In this document: in pieces, positions 9,089-17,872 of the stretch | Numbering within the stretch: position 1 is the stretch's first letter | Layout of the letters: the number at the start of each line of letters is the position of its first letter | Assembly: GCA_946479615.1 (NCBI GenBank) | Contig: CAMLGR010000002.1 | Coordinates: forward strand, 7,379 to 71,378 | DNA from: an uncultured Bacteroidota bacterium | GTDB taxonomy: Bacteria; Bacteroidota; Bacteroidia; Chitinophagales; Chitinophagaceae | Length of the DNA stretch: 64,000 bases | Reading direction: 5' to 3' | Made by a program: the position numbers and the translations under genes | Notes under the pieces: model-generated | Databases searched by the model: none | What the model saw: the letters and a program-made list of their open reading frames with translations, nothing else | Told to the model about the DNA's origin: nothing

Positions 9089-10405
9089 ATGTTTGACAAA
9101 ATTTTTGGCTGGGGAAAGAAGAAACAGGAGCCCCGTCCCGATATTTTATTCGGCCGTTACTCTGATAATAATAAATCCCTGCCCCAGGTGAACCGCTGGA
9201 CAGAAGCGGATAATTTATTTAAAGAGAAAAAATATACCGAAAGCCTCGATGCTTTTTTTGAATACCTGCGAGATAACGATGCGCAGAATGTGGTGTACGA
9301 AAGAAATGGCTCTGAAGGAAGATTCCAGGTATACCAGGGATCAAAGATCGTGAGGGGCAGTTTTGATGATAAACAGGTAAAAGCCGAAGTTTCGCTTGCC
9401 CGTATGCCACAGCCCAGTGTGCCCGTGATGAGGCGCCTGCTGGAAATGAATTTCAGCCTTTATTATAGTCGTTTTGCACTGGATACAGACCGGTTGAGCA
9501 TGCAGTTCGATAGCCAGCTCAGTTCGGCCAATCCCAGCAAAATGTATTACGGGTTAAAAGAACTGGCCACCAAAGCGGATAAACAGGATGACTTGCTGGT
9601 ACAGGACTTTGTGGCGCTGCAAACGATCGACCGCGACCATATCCAGGAAATCCCCGCAGCCGAGAAAGAAGTGAAATACGAATACCTGCAAAAATGGATC
9701 AGGCACACATTGGAAACGATTGCTGCATTGGATGCCGATAAATTTTCCGGCGGCATTTCTTATATGTTGTTGTCGCTGGTATACCGGATCGATTATCTGA
9801 TAAAACCGGAAGGGTCGGTATTGAACGACCTGGAAAAGATCGCCGGCATCTATTTTAAAAAAGATGAAAAACAGGCGACAGAAAAGAACCGGGACATGAT
9901 GGAGGAGTTTAAAAAGATTTCGGAAAAATCAAAGGAGGAAGTGTTTGCATCCCTGTTCCGCTCCCGCCATACTTTTTCTATCGTTACCCCGCAGGTGCAC
10001 AAAGTCGTTTCCGATTCTATTGCGGGCGCTAATCAGAACATGACCTGGTACCGCGATAATAATTATCCTTATATCGCTGCACAGGTAACAGAGTACGGAA
10101 TTTCCTATTGCCAGTATTCATATAGCCTTCCGCGGGCGATCACCGATCTGTTTCATTTATATATGCAGATCAATTATAGCGATTATTTCCTGGCGCTTGG
10201 ATTCAAGGATGTTTATTACGATCCGGCAAAAAATGAATTCAATGTGGAAGCTATCAATAGCAGGATCATAGAAATACAGAACAACTGGAGAGCGAAATAT
10301 CCCAATATGGAAATGAGGCTGCAGCAATTGCGGTTTGATAATTTAGTAACCTTTGACCTGGCATTCAGCAGTGAAATACAGGCATTAAACATGGAAGCAA
10401 AATAA
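9089..10405 (+). CDS. Unknown soluble protein paired with a zinc-ribbon protease
   Basis: A 438-residue protein that I do not recognise. The start is the ATG at 9089 (MFDKIFGWGKKKQEP); the longer frame overlaps the dnaN promoter region. There is no signal peptide or membrane span. It is rich in aromatic and charged residues and mostly predicted helical by eye. A TPR-like first segment (WTEADNLFKEKKYTESLDAFFEYL) follows the N-terminus. The C-terminal 130 residues contain an aromatic-rich segment (NMTWYRDNNYPYIAAQVTEYG). It ends 10 bases before the protease gene, so the two are almost certainly one operon and probably act together. Confidence 0.75.
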   Translation: MFDKIFGWGKKKQEPRPDILFGRYSDNNKSLPQVNRWTEADNLFKEKKYTESLDAFFEYLRDNDAQNVVYERNGSEGRFQVYQGSKIVRGSFDDKQVKAEVSLARMPQPSVPVMRRLLEMNFSLYYSRFALDTDRLSMQFDSQLSSANPSKMYYGLKELATKADKQDDLLVQDFVALQTIDRDHIQEIPAAEKEVKYEYLQKWIRHTLETIAALDADKFSGGISYMLLSLVYRIDYLIKPEGSVLNDLEKIAGIYFKKDEKQATEKNRDMMEEFKKISEKSKEEVFASLFRSRHTFSIVTPQVHKVVSDSIAGANQNMTWYRDNNYPYIAAQVTEYGISYCQYSYSLPRAITDLFHLYMQINYSDYFLALGFKDVYYDPAKNEFNVEAINSRIIEIQNNWRAKYPNMEMRLQQLRFDNLVTFDLAFSSEIQALNMEAK

Positions 10406-10415
10406 CCAGTGAGCT

Positions 10416-11516
10416 ATGGCAACACAGCAGATCATCGAGCAATACCAGAAAGCAATTATACAAATCGCAACATCGGGCGGTACCGGCACCGGGTTTTATA
10501 TAAAAGAATTTGACATGATCGTTACCAATGATCATGTGGTAGCAGAAAATGCAGAAGTAACGATCGCCGGGAAAGTATTTGACAAGGCCATTTCGCGTGT
10601 GTGGTATACCGACCGCAAACATGATCTTGCTTTTTTGGAAGGACCCAAAGGGATAGAATTGCCCGAGATCAAACTCGGTATGTATGAAGAAATGAAAGAT
10701 GGCGATGAGGTACTGGCGATCGGCCACCCCTATGGATTAAATTATACGGCTACACAAGGCGTGATCTCAAAAGTGGATCGTATCCGTGACGGGTTAAAAT
10801 TTATACAGATCGATGCGGCCATCAACCCGGGTAATAGTGGCGGTCCGCTGGTAAATGATAAAGGAGAAGTGATCGGCGTAAATTCATTTATTATAAAAGG
10901 TGGCGATAATCTTGGATTTGCATTACCGGTAAATTATTTGCGCGAAGCCCTGCAAATGTATTTCCCGAATAAAGGCAAAGCATCTACCCGTTGTTTCAGT
11001 TGCGATTACCTGGTTACTGAAGCCAATATCGATTCAGGAAAGTATTGTCCCAGTTGCGGAACAGAAGTTAAACTGCCGGAAATTCCTAAAAAGGAAATTG
11101 AACCGGTAGGCGCAGCTAAAGTGATCGAAGAGATTTTAAAGGACCTGGGAAAGGACGTGCGCCTGGCCAGGGATGGGGTGAATGTATGGAGTGTAAAAGA
11201 AGGCTCTGCCAAAATAAAAATCACTTATAATGCCGAAAATTATTTTATAGCGGGCGATGCTTATCTCTGCCAGATGCCTGCCGATGGTACACAGATAAAA
11301 CCACTATACCGGTTTTTGCTGGAAGAAAACTATAAAATGAACGGGCTTGTATTCAGTTGTGTCAAACAGAATATCGTTCTCTCCCGTGTTATCTACGATC
11401 TCGATATCAACCGTGAAAATGGTATCGATGTATTCCGGCATTTATTTCTGAAAGCCGATGAATATGATGATCTGCTGAAGATTCAATACAACTTTCTTGA
11501 AAGGCTTGAGGAATAG
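10416..11516 (+). CDS. Trypsin-fold serine protease with zinc ribbon and C-terminal chaperone-like domain
   Basis: A 366-residue protein with a complete serine protease triad: His40 (TNDHVV), Asp70 (DRKHDLAFL) and Ser141 (NPGNSGGP), as in HtrA/S1C-type proteases. There is no signal peptide and no PDZ domain. Residues 193-214 form a four-cysteine zinc ribbon (CFSC...CPSC). The last about 140 residues look like an alpha/beta YbjN or type III chaperone-like domain, which is inference from pattern. The lack of an export signal suggests a cytoplasmic enzyme, unlike DegP. It follows the unknown 438-residue protein by 10 bases. An inverted repeat begins 5 bases after its stop. Confidence 0.8.
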   Translation: MATQQIIEQYQKAIIQIATSGGTGTGFYIKEFDMIVTNDHVVAENAEVTIAGKVFDKAISRVWYTDRKHDLAFLEGPKGIELPEIKLGMYEEMKDGDEVLAIGHPYGLNYTATQGVISKVDRIRDGLKFIQIDAAINPGNSGGPLVNDKGEVIGVNSFIIKGGDNLGFALPVNYLREALQMYFPNKGKASTRCFSCDYLVTEANIDSGKYCPSCGTEVKLPEIPKKEIEPVGAAKVIEEILKDLGKDVRLARDGVNVWSVKEGSAKIKITYNAENYFIAGDAYLCQMPADGTQIKPLYRFLLEENYKMNGLVFSCVKQNIVLSRVIYDLDINRENGIDVFRHLFLKADEYDDLLKIQYNFLERLEE

Positions 11517-11520
11517 GGTC

Positions 11521-11603
11521 TAGATTTCAGGTGTTAGGTGTGAAAAGAATACTAAATGTAACGTCTCTTCACATCTAAAACTTAACACCTAACACCTAAA
11601 ATC
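11521..11603. repeat. Inverted-repeat element, family F3 (TTAGGTGTTAGGTG)
   Basis: The left part (11521-11545, TTTCAGGTGTTAGGTGTGAA) pairs imperfectly with the right part (11568-11603, which reads TTCACATCT...AACACCTAACACCTAAAAT). The right arm carries an extra CTTAACACCT-type segment. It lies immediately after the protease stop codon and before recX. A relative is at 54.4 kb. Confidence 0.8.
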
Positions 11604-11617
11604 AATCAATTCATTTC

Positions 11618-12088
11618 ATGTTCAAAAAGCAACTCACTCCTGCACAGGCCCTTCAAAAACTCAAGCATTACTGTGCTTACCAGGAGCGTAGTCATTTTGA
11701 AGTAAAAGAAAAACTATACAGCCTGGGTGTCTGGAAAAAAGATCATGATGCCATTATCGCCACTCTTATCGAAGAAAATTACCTGAATGAAGAACGGTTT
11801 GCTATCGCCTTTGCCGGAGGCAAATACCGGATGAAACATTGGGGAAGGGTAAAGATCAGGTATGAGCTGAAACAAAAACAGGTCAGTGAGTACAGTATTA
11901 AAAAAGCGTTGAAGCAGATAGAGGAAGAAGATTATCTGAAAACACTTAACAAACTGGCGAAAGACAGGTATGATAGTTTAAAGGATGAACAGTATTTAAT
12001 CCGGAAAAAAAAGACAATGGACCATCTCATGCACAAAGGATATGAGCCGGAACTGATCCGCCAGGTCGTCGAAGCGATTACAGGGTAA
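11618..12088 (+). CDS. recX: Regulatory protein RecX
   Basis: A 156-residue RecX-type protein. RecX proteins bind RecA filaments and modulate recombination and SOS induction. The tandem three-helix repeats are visible: ALQKLKHYCAYQERSHFEVKEKLYSLGV, then IIATLIEENYLNEERFAIAFAGGKYRMKHWGRVKIRYELKQK, then the third repeat ending YEPELIRQVV. Length is typical. recA is not in the window. It ends convergently against the sugar dehydrogenase gene with an inverted repeat between them. Confidence 0.92.
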   Translation: MFKKQLTPAQALQKLKHYCAYQERSHFEVKEKLYSLGVWKKDHDAIIATLIEENYLNEERFAIAFAGGKYRMKHWGRVKIRYELKQKQVSEYSIKKALKQIEEEDYLKTLNKLAKDRYDSLKDEQYLIRKKKTMDHLMHKGYEPELIRQVVEAITG

Positions 12089-12095
12089 GGAATAG

Positions 12096-12178
12096 CTTAT
12101 GTGAAATCTATGTCCCTATGATCCTATGTGGTAAAAAAGCTGACTGGCGTAATCTCACCACATAGGTTTCACATAGAT
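12096..12178. repeat. Inverted-repeat element, family F4 (CTATGTGAAACCTATG), short variant
   Basis: Left arm 12097-12132 and right arm 12158-12177 share ATGTGAAA...CTATGTGGT; the left arm has an extra TATGTCCCTATGATCC-like segment. It sits between two convergent stop codons (recX and the sugar dehydrogenase). Full-length relatives are at 41.9 and 57.1 kb. Confidence 0.85.
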
Positions 12179-12180
12179 AT

Positions 12181-13875
12181 TTATCGGACCATAATTTTTT
12201 CTGTCTGCTGCACATCCTTGCCATACAATCTCACTAAATAAATACCTCTTTGCAAAGAAGACGGTAATGGCACACTGAAATAGCCGCTTGTTCCATTCAT
12301 TGCTCTTGAATACACCTGTCTGCCATCCATAGCAAATACATCTACTCTTTCAATAAGCGGTCCGGAAGTTACCTGTAAGGCATTGCCGGTAATCACGGTA
12401 GGGTATACCCTGATATCGCGGTCAACATTATCACCCAATAAAATAACAGGAGAATAACGTGATTCCTGGTCGATATCAACCACGCGCAGACGGTATCTCA
12501 TCACACCTGAATTATTGGTGTAATGAATAAAAGAATAACTGCTGCCATTGCTGCTGGATGTAGCTGCTACTTCTCCTGCAACCAGGTAATCGGTTCCGTT
12601 AGCGCTGTATTCAACGATAAATTTTTCTGTGTTTTCTTCGAATGCCGTTTTCCATTTCAATTCATTTCTTCCTGCCAGGTGATCACCGGTAAAAGAGACC
12701 AGGCTAACAGGCAGCACACCACTTACATTGATGGAAAGAAGTGCGCCCGTACGCGATAAAGCAAACAATTCACCGTCGCTTGATTCTGCAAATGCAGAAA
12801 TAGACCCGGTCAAACCTGCTTGCAATACAGAGCTGCCATCAGGGCGAACCAGCCAAACGTTACCACTTACATAATCGGCACAGATATAATAACCATCCAG
12901 TGCAGGCCAGGCCGATCCATGATATACATAACCGCCGGTAATTGCAAAACCACCGGTAAGCATATTATGACCGTACTCAAAAATGGGATTGATCAAACCG
13001 GTTCCCAAAGTGGGTGTACAGGCAGGAACTCCGGGATTGGGATGGTTGCCCTCGCGGCATCTCCATCCATAATTGGCGCCTTTTGAAACGGCAAGGGTAG
13101 TATGATTGACTTCTTCCCAATCACCCTGGCCCACATCTGCTATCCAAACATCACCGGTTACTTTATCAAAGGTCCAGCGCCAGGGATTGCGCAAGCCGAT
13201 GGCCCAGATCTCATCACGAACGGCTCCGTCTGCTACAAAAGGATTATCGGGAGGGATGGTATAATAGGGCGGCGTAGTAAAATTGTCTACATCCAGACGG
13301 ATCATTTTCCCCAGCAGGGAATTTCCATTTTGCGCATTCTGGTTAGGATCGTTGCCGTTGCCCCCATCACCGGTGCCAAAATACAATTTGCCATCGGGAC
13401 CGAAATTGAGCTTTCCGCCATTGTGATTATCGAAGGGTTTGGGAATATTGAGTAATACCACCCCGCTCGTTGCATCCACAATATCGGGATTGGTTATATC
13501 CCTCCGGTATTGCGCCACGGTAATATCGCCGGCGGTATTGGTATAATAAACAAACAGGTAACGGTTGGTGAGATAGTCAGGATGAAAGGCAAGGCTTAAC
13601 AAACCCCGTTCATCGCTGCTGAGATTCAGCAGACTATTAATGTTCATAAACGGAGTGGGCAGTACCGTTGTACCGTCTACGATACGAACGGCCCCGTTTT
13701 GTTGTACCACAAACATCCTGTTGCTGCCGGGTTCGGGTACTATATCAACCGGGTTGACAAAACCGGACGCCACGCTGCTGAAACCGAGGATGGGTTGACT
13801 GTTAACCTGCTGATAAAAGAGGAAAACGAAAAGTATGCACCATGCTTTCCGGGAAACGGGGTAAAGAGGTTTCAT
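12181..13875 (-). CDS. Secreted PQQ-type sugar (glucose/sorbosone) dehydrogenase with T9SS sorting domain
   Basis: A 564-residue exported protein. The signal peptide is MKPLYPVSRKAWCILFVFLF followed by YQQVNSQ, and this ATG (13875) is chosen over the upstream non-family extension. Residues about 30-390 form the glucose/sorbosone dehydrogenase beta propeller, with ERGLLSLAFHPDY, NHNGGKLNFGPDGKLYFGTGDGG, GLRNPWRWTFD and ADVGQGDWEEVN being characteristic. A linker of fibronectin-like type follows. The C-terminal about 80 residues (RVYPTVITGNALQV...GIYLVRLYGKDVQQTEKIMVR) form a type IX secretion C-terminal sorting domain, so the enzyme is probably secreted or attached at the cell surface. The substrate is unknown. 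Confidence 0.93.
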   Translation of the reverse strand: MKPLYPVSRKAWCILFVFLFYQQVNSQPILGFSSVASGFVNPVDIVPEPGSNRMFVVQQNGAVRIVDGTTVLPTPFMNINSLLNLSSDERGLLSLAFHPDYLTNRYLFVYYTNTAGDITVAQYRRDITNPDIVDATSGVVLLNIPKPFDNHNGGKLNFGPDGKLYFGTGDGGNGNDPNQNAQNGNSLLGKMIRLDVDNFTTPPYYTIPPDNPFVADGAVRDEIWAIGLRNPWRWTFDKVTGDVWIADVGQGDWEEVNHTTLAVSKGANYGWRCREGNHPNPGVPACTPTLGTGLINPIFEYGHNMLTGGFAITGGYVYHGSAWPALDGYYICADYVSGNVWLVRPDGSSVLQAGLTGSISAFAESSDGELFALSRTGALLSINVSGVLPVSLVSFTGDHLAGRNELKWKTAFEENTEKFIVEYSANGTDYLVAGEVAATSSSNGSSYSFIHYTNNSGVMRYRLRVVDIDQESRYSPVILLGDNVDRDIRVYPTVITGNALQVTSGPLIERVDVFAMDGRQVYSRAMNGTSGYFSVPLPSSLQRGIYLVRLYGKDVQQTEKIMVR

Positions 13876-13977
13876 AGTAAGAGATTTAGTATACCTGTGG
13901 GGTACAAAATCAATGCCCGGTTGGATATGCCAAATCCACAACGCGGGGCCGTACCTTTACCGCATACACATCAGGAT

Positions 13978-14820
13978 ATGAATCAAACGCTGACAATTAC
14001 GCTCGTACAAACAAATCTTCACTGGGAAGACAAGGCTGCTAACCTGGCAATGCTGAAAGAAAAAATAATGGCGATAAAAGAAAAAACAGAAGTGGTTGTG
14101 TTACCCGAAATGTTCAGTACCGGGTTCAGCATGAATCCTAAAGCCCTGGCGGAAACCATGGAGGGAGAAACGATCAACTGGATGAAACAGATCGCAGCAG
14201 AAAAGAAAATCATACTTACCGGCAGCGTGATCATCGAAGAGAACGGACATTATTTCAACCGCCTGGTATGGATGCTGCCCAACGGGCAATATGGTGTATA
14301 TGATAAACGTCACCGTTTTGCTTTTGCGGGTGAAGATGAAGAATATACTGCGGGCTCCAAAAGATTGATCGCATCCGTAAAAGGCTGGAAGCTGAACCTG
14401 CTGGTTTGTTATGATCTGCGGTTCCCCGTTTGGGCAAGACAGGGAGTATTGTCTTCGTCAGCTTCGGGAGATGGAAAATTACAAACGGATAACCTGGAAT
14501 ATGATGTATTGGTATATGTAGCCAACTGGCCTGAAAAAAGGATCATTGCCTGGAAAACGTTATTGCAGGCAAGGGCCATCGAAAACCAATGTTATGTGAT
14601 CGGTGTAAACAGGGTGGGTGATGATGGCAAGCAGATCCACTACACGGGAGAAAGCATGGTGATTGATCCGATGGGTGAAATATTATACCATAAAAAAGAT
14701 ACCGAAGACATTTTCACAATCACACTTGATAAGGATCATTTGAAAAACGTGCGGGAAAAATTTCCTTTCTGGAAAGACGGTGACCATTTTGTTATTACCA
14801 ACGACGGAAGTGTGTCGTGA
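13978..14820 (+). CDS. Carbon-nitrogen hydrolase, omega-amidase (Nit2) type
   Basis: A 280-residue nitrilase-superfamily amidase. The catalytic triad is visible: Glu44 (VVLPEMFSTGFSM), Lys110 (YDKRHRF) and Cys144 (LLVCYDLRFPVW). The wording of these motifs matches the YafV/Nit2 omega-amidase group, which hydrolyses alpha-ketoglutaramate-type metabolite-repair substrates. I chose the ATG at 13978 (MNQTLTITLVQTNLHWEDK); the longer frame overlaps the divergent signal-peptide gene. An insertion of about 10 residues (SSSASGDGKLQTDN) after the active-site Cys block is slightly unusual. Confidence 0.92.
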   Translation: MNQTLTITLVQTNLHWEDKAANLAMLKEKIMAIKEKTEVVVLPEMFSTGFSMNPKALAETMEGETINWMKQIAAEKKIILTGSVIIEENGHYFNRLVWMLPNGQYGVYDKRHRFAFAGEDEEYTAGSKRLIASVKGWKLNLLVCYDLRFPVWARQGVLSSSASGDGKLQTDNLEYDVLVYVANWPEKRIIAWKTLLQARAIENQCYVIGVNRVGDDGKQIHYTGESMVIDPMGEILYHKKDTEDIFTITLDKDHLKNVREKFPFWKDGDHFVITNDGSVS

Positions 14821-14852
14821 AGAGCACGAGACTGAGATCGACTGCGGCCGTG

Positions 14853-16352
14853 TTATTCTCCTTTATCTTTTTTGATCAGCTCCATTACTTTATCGATCTT
14901 ATAATCAACACCGCGTTTAACGGCTTCTACAGTAGGACCGGCCGGTACTTCGGGTTGTACGCCGCGACCGGTTTTAGGAGCATTTTTATCTACTACAAGC
15001 CGGAACAGCGGCAGGCGGAACCTGACCCTTGTTTCCGGTAATGTTACATCTGGTATCAGCCAGGCCGAATTTCCATACGAACCACCGCCGGTTTCCTCTC
15101 CTACGATAATTACATTTTCCTGTTTGGCCAGTGCCGAAGCGAATAAAGTGGTAGCGGAGAAAGAATTTCCTCCTGTCATGATATACACCTTCCCATCGAA
15201 ATGATCTTTCTTTTTGGGTTTGAAATAATGTTTTTCAAAATAATGAAAATGATAATACCCATCGGAGCGCCGCTTTGTGAAGAAGGTCATGAACAGGCGA
15301 TTCAAAAAATCATTTTGAATATACCGGCTATACTTTTTATGCTTTGCCACTGCATACAATGAATCGCCCACTTTATAATTATGGTCACTGATATATTTCG
15401 TCAGTAAAGTAGAATTGGTAACACTGCCACCGCCATTACCGCGGACATCGATAATCAGGTGGCCGACTTTATTATTATCCAGCGCCTTGAATGAACGGCG
15501 GAAAAAACCTCTTAACCCATATCCCCGACCAAAGGAACTAAGGTCCATCATCGCAACATGATTGGTAGTATCAAGTTTTAATAAACGAACCGCATCGCGC
15601 TGAATATTTTTTCTTTCACGGCGCGATGGTTGCGGTAATCTTTGTACAGGTCTTACTGTTGCGCGGTTGCTGGTATCGCGCGAAGGATAATAAGGTCTGA
15701 CAATACGTGTTTGTAAATGACCAATAGTATCGACGTATTCTATAGAGTAAAAATCCGCTGGTCCCAATGCCGAAGAATATAAGGCACCAAAAAATCCACG
15801 GTTACTTAACGATTGATATTTATGTGTGATGTTATATCCATCTGTTGAAATATAACTGAACAGCGAATCGACGATTTCATTCATCGGTTGCCCGTTGATC
15901 TTTGTGATAACAGTGCCACGTGCGAGAACGCTATCCCTCCGGTTGAGGTTGGCGGCAACAACGGCTGTATCGGGCCATAATTTTAAACTCAAGGGGAATA
16001 TCCGGGTAATGCGGGCGGTATCGTAATATTTACTATAAGCTTTTGAAGAACGGATAGAAGTATGACCGCAGCCGATCTTAGCGGTTACCCAGGAAAGTAT
16101 TTTCCTGAAATCGGGCTCTGTCAGCGAATCTTTCAATTGCTCTTTTCCCCATTGAAAATACTTGTCCATACTGTCCTTGCTGGTATACCAGTAAAGACCA
16201 GGGTGCGCTTCTTCCAATGTTTGCTGGTAAACGGAATAATCCTTTTGGAGTTGTTGCGGAGAGTACTTCTTCCCTGGGTAATAGGAATGGTTGCTTACGC
16301 CACATGAAGCCAGCCACCAGGTTCCTAACAATAAGGTCAATAATCTCCTCAT
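14853..16352 (-). CDS. S41 family peptidase, lipoprotein
   Basis: A 499-residue C-terminal-processing-type (S41) protease. The N-terminus MRRLLTLLLGTWWLASCGVSN is a lipoprotein signal with a lipobox Cys at residue 17. A PDZ-like segment lies around residues 150-190 (GTVITKINGQPMNEIVD). The catalytic region is in the second half: the DVRGNGGGSV block, then the nucleophile region MTGGNSFSATTLFASALA and the downstream VGEETGGGSYGNSA. It probably acts in the periplasm. It lies upstream on the minus strand of the Nit2-type gene's convergent end. Confidence 0.92.
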   Translation of the reverse strand: MRRLLTLLLGTWWLASCGVSNHSYYPGKKYSPQQLQKDYSVYQQTLEEAHPGLYWYTSKDSMDKYFQWGKEQLKDSLTEPDFRKILSWVTAKIGCGHTSIRSSKAYSKYYDTARITRIFPLSLKLWPDTAVVAANLNRRDSVLARGTVITKINGQPMNEIVDSLFSYISTDGYNITHKYQSLSNRGFFGALYSSALGPADFYSIEYVDTIGHLQTRIVRPYYPSRDTSNRATVRPVQRLPQPSRRERKNIQRDAVRLLKLDTTNHVAMMDLSSFGRGYGLRGFFRRSFKALDNNKVGHLIIDVRGNGGGSVTNSTLLTKYISDHNYKVGDSLYAVAKHKKYSRYIQNDFLNRLFMTFFTKRRSDGYYHFHYFEKHYFKPKKKDHFDGKVYIMTGGNSFSATTLFASALAKQENVIIVGEETGGGSYGNSAWLIPDVTLPETRVRFRLPLFRLVVDKNAPKTGRGVQPEVPAGPTVEAVKRGVDYKIDKVMELIKKDKGE

Positions 16353-16381
16353 AACCGGCTATAAACGTAGAAAACCCTTTG

Positions 16382-17416
16382 TTATTTCTTTAAATGATTC
16401 CATCCCTGGGCCGTGACCGGGTATTTGCTTCCCCCCCTGGTAATGATATTTACGCCTTGTTCGGGATCCGTCATATAACCGATCACGCTGATCTGCTCAT
16501 TCAGCACCAGTTTGTCATATTCCGCCTGTGGAATCGTGAACAGCAGTTCATAATCTTCGCCACCGCTAAGGGCACAGGCTGTGGGATCGATCTCGAATTT
16601 AAACGCTGCCTTTTTCATCTCTTCCGAAATGGGGATCTTTTCTTCATGAAGAACACAGCCCAGGTTGCTATCCTTGCAGATATGCAGCAGGTCGGAGCCG
16701 AGGCCATCACTGATATCCATCATGGCGGTGGGGATGATACCTGCACTGCTGAAAAATTCAATAATATCTTTTCTTGCTTCAGGTTTCAGTAATCTTCCGA
16801 TAACGTATGATTCCTGTTCGAGGTCTGGTTGTACGGCCGGGCTTTCTATAAAAATTTTCTTTTCTCTTTCTAAAAACAATAAACCGATATAGGCGGCACC
16901 GAGATCACCACTTACACAAACCAGGTCGCCTTTTTTAGCCGTACTTCTTTTTACATATTGATCGGGCGCCACTTCGCCGATGGCAGTGACCGAGATCACC
17001 AGTCCTTTTTGAGAGGAGCTGGTATCGCCGCCAACAAGATCGACGCCATATTTGGAGCAGGCGATATAAACGCCTTCATAAAATTCATCCAGCGCTTCCA
17101 GGCTGAAGCGGTTGCTGATGCCAATGCTCAATGTTATCTGGGTAGGGATGGCATTCATGGCATAGATATCACTGAGGTTAACGACTACACTTTTATAGCC
17201 AAGATGTTTCAGTGGTGTATATACCAGGTCGAAGTGAACGCCTTCGAGCAGCAGATCAGTAGTGATCACAGTTTGCTTGCCAAAATGATCGATGACGGCC
17301 GCGTCATCACCTACCCCTAATAAAGAAGAAGCGTTTTGCAGTTCAATGTTTTTGGTTAAATGATCGATTAAACCAAATTCTCCCAGGTCTGCTATTTCTG
17401 TTCTTTCGTTGCTCAT
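16382..17416 (-). CDS. thiL: Thiamine-monophosphate kinase
   Basis: A 344-residue ThiL, which phosphorylates thiamine monophosphate to the active diphosphate cofactor. The N-terminal GEFGLIDHLTK, the glycine/aspartate motif GVGDDAAVI, the metal-binding VGGDTSSS and the late ALSGGEDYELLFTIP are all family signatures. Length is typical. The S41 protease gene follows on the same strand at 29 bases, so cotranscription is likely. An inverted repeat of the four-helix-bundle cassette begins three bases upstream of its start. Confidence 0.95.
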   Translation of the reverse strand: MSNERTEIADLGEFGLIDHLTKNIELQNASSLLGVGDDAAVIDHFGKQTVITTDLLLEGVHFDLVYTPLKHLGYKSVVVNLSDIYAMNAIPTQITLSIGISNRFSLEALDEFYEGVYIACSKYGVDLVGGDTSSSQKGLVISVTAIGEVAPDQYVKRSTAKKGDLVCVSGDLGAAYIGLLFLEREKKIFIESPAVQPDLEQESYVIGRLLKPEARKDIIEFFSSAGIIPTAMMDISDGLGSDLLHICKDSNLGCVLHEEKIPISEEMKKAAFKFEIDPTACALSGGEDYELLFTIPQAEYDKLVLNEQISVIGYMTDPEQGVNIITRGGSKYPVTAQGWNHLKK

Positions 17417-17419
17417 GAT

Positions 17420-17868
17420 ATGTACGATGTTAGGTGTACGATGTACGACTGCTTAACAGTAATACATCCTGATTATCTGGAAGAGACTATCGATGCAACA
17501 ATTATTTTAAGCAACGATTCCCCTTCCTTATAAAGTTCTTTTATTTCCAGGATAAAAACATTATTAAATGCTTCAATCAATTCAAGAAAGAAAAGGCTTT
17601 CATCCAGTTCTTCCTCAACGATCTTTAATTTATTTATAAAATCTGCTTTTGACTTAGCCCTTCTGGATGCACGATAATTAGCTCCTACAGAACTGGAAGA
17701 TCGTATAATTTGACTTTTATAAGCCTTATTAACTGTTGTATCAGGAAGCCGCTGTGTTAATTGGGGCAACTTTTATAGCAAACTCCTTTGTCCTCCGTTT
17801 CATTTCCTCCGAATTCATAAAAAGTGTTTTAAATTCAGGGCGTACGTCGTACACCTAACACCGTACAT
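17420..17868. repeat. IR-flanked cassette A (family F2 arms) carrying a four-helix-bundle gene
   Basis: Left arm 17420-17449 contains GTACGATGTTAGGTGTACGA. Right arm 17841-17868 is its reverse complement with about three mismatches. The 391-nt interior is almost entirely the four-helix-bundle ORF on the minus strand. The cassette fits exactly between thiL (3 bases away) and the inositol-monophosphatase-like gene (5 bases away). Overall size (449 bp) is close to cassette B at 22.5 kb (460 bp), although the arm sequences differ. Confidence 0.88.
17473..17818 (-). pseudogene. Four-helix-bundle protein (23S rRNA IVP/Avd-like), single-base frameshift
   Basis: The C-terminal 97 residues, in frame from 17769, match the four-helix-bundle family known from 23S rRNA intervening sequences: IIRSSSSVGANYRASRRAKSKADFINKLKIVEEELDE. 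The expected N-terminus is in another frame, beginning with ATG at 17818: MNSEEMKRRTKEFAIKVA. Removing one C from the CCCC run at about 17762-17765 joins the halves as ...KVAQLTQRLPDT..., exactly the family pattern. It is therefore a one-base frameshift, or a sequencing error in a homopolymer. A translated fragment from the TTG at 17769 would lack helix 1. The family is thought to bind nucleic acid; function is unknown. Confidence 0.88.
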
Positions 17869-17872
17869 CCGA

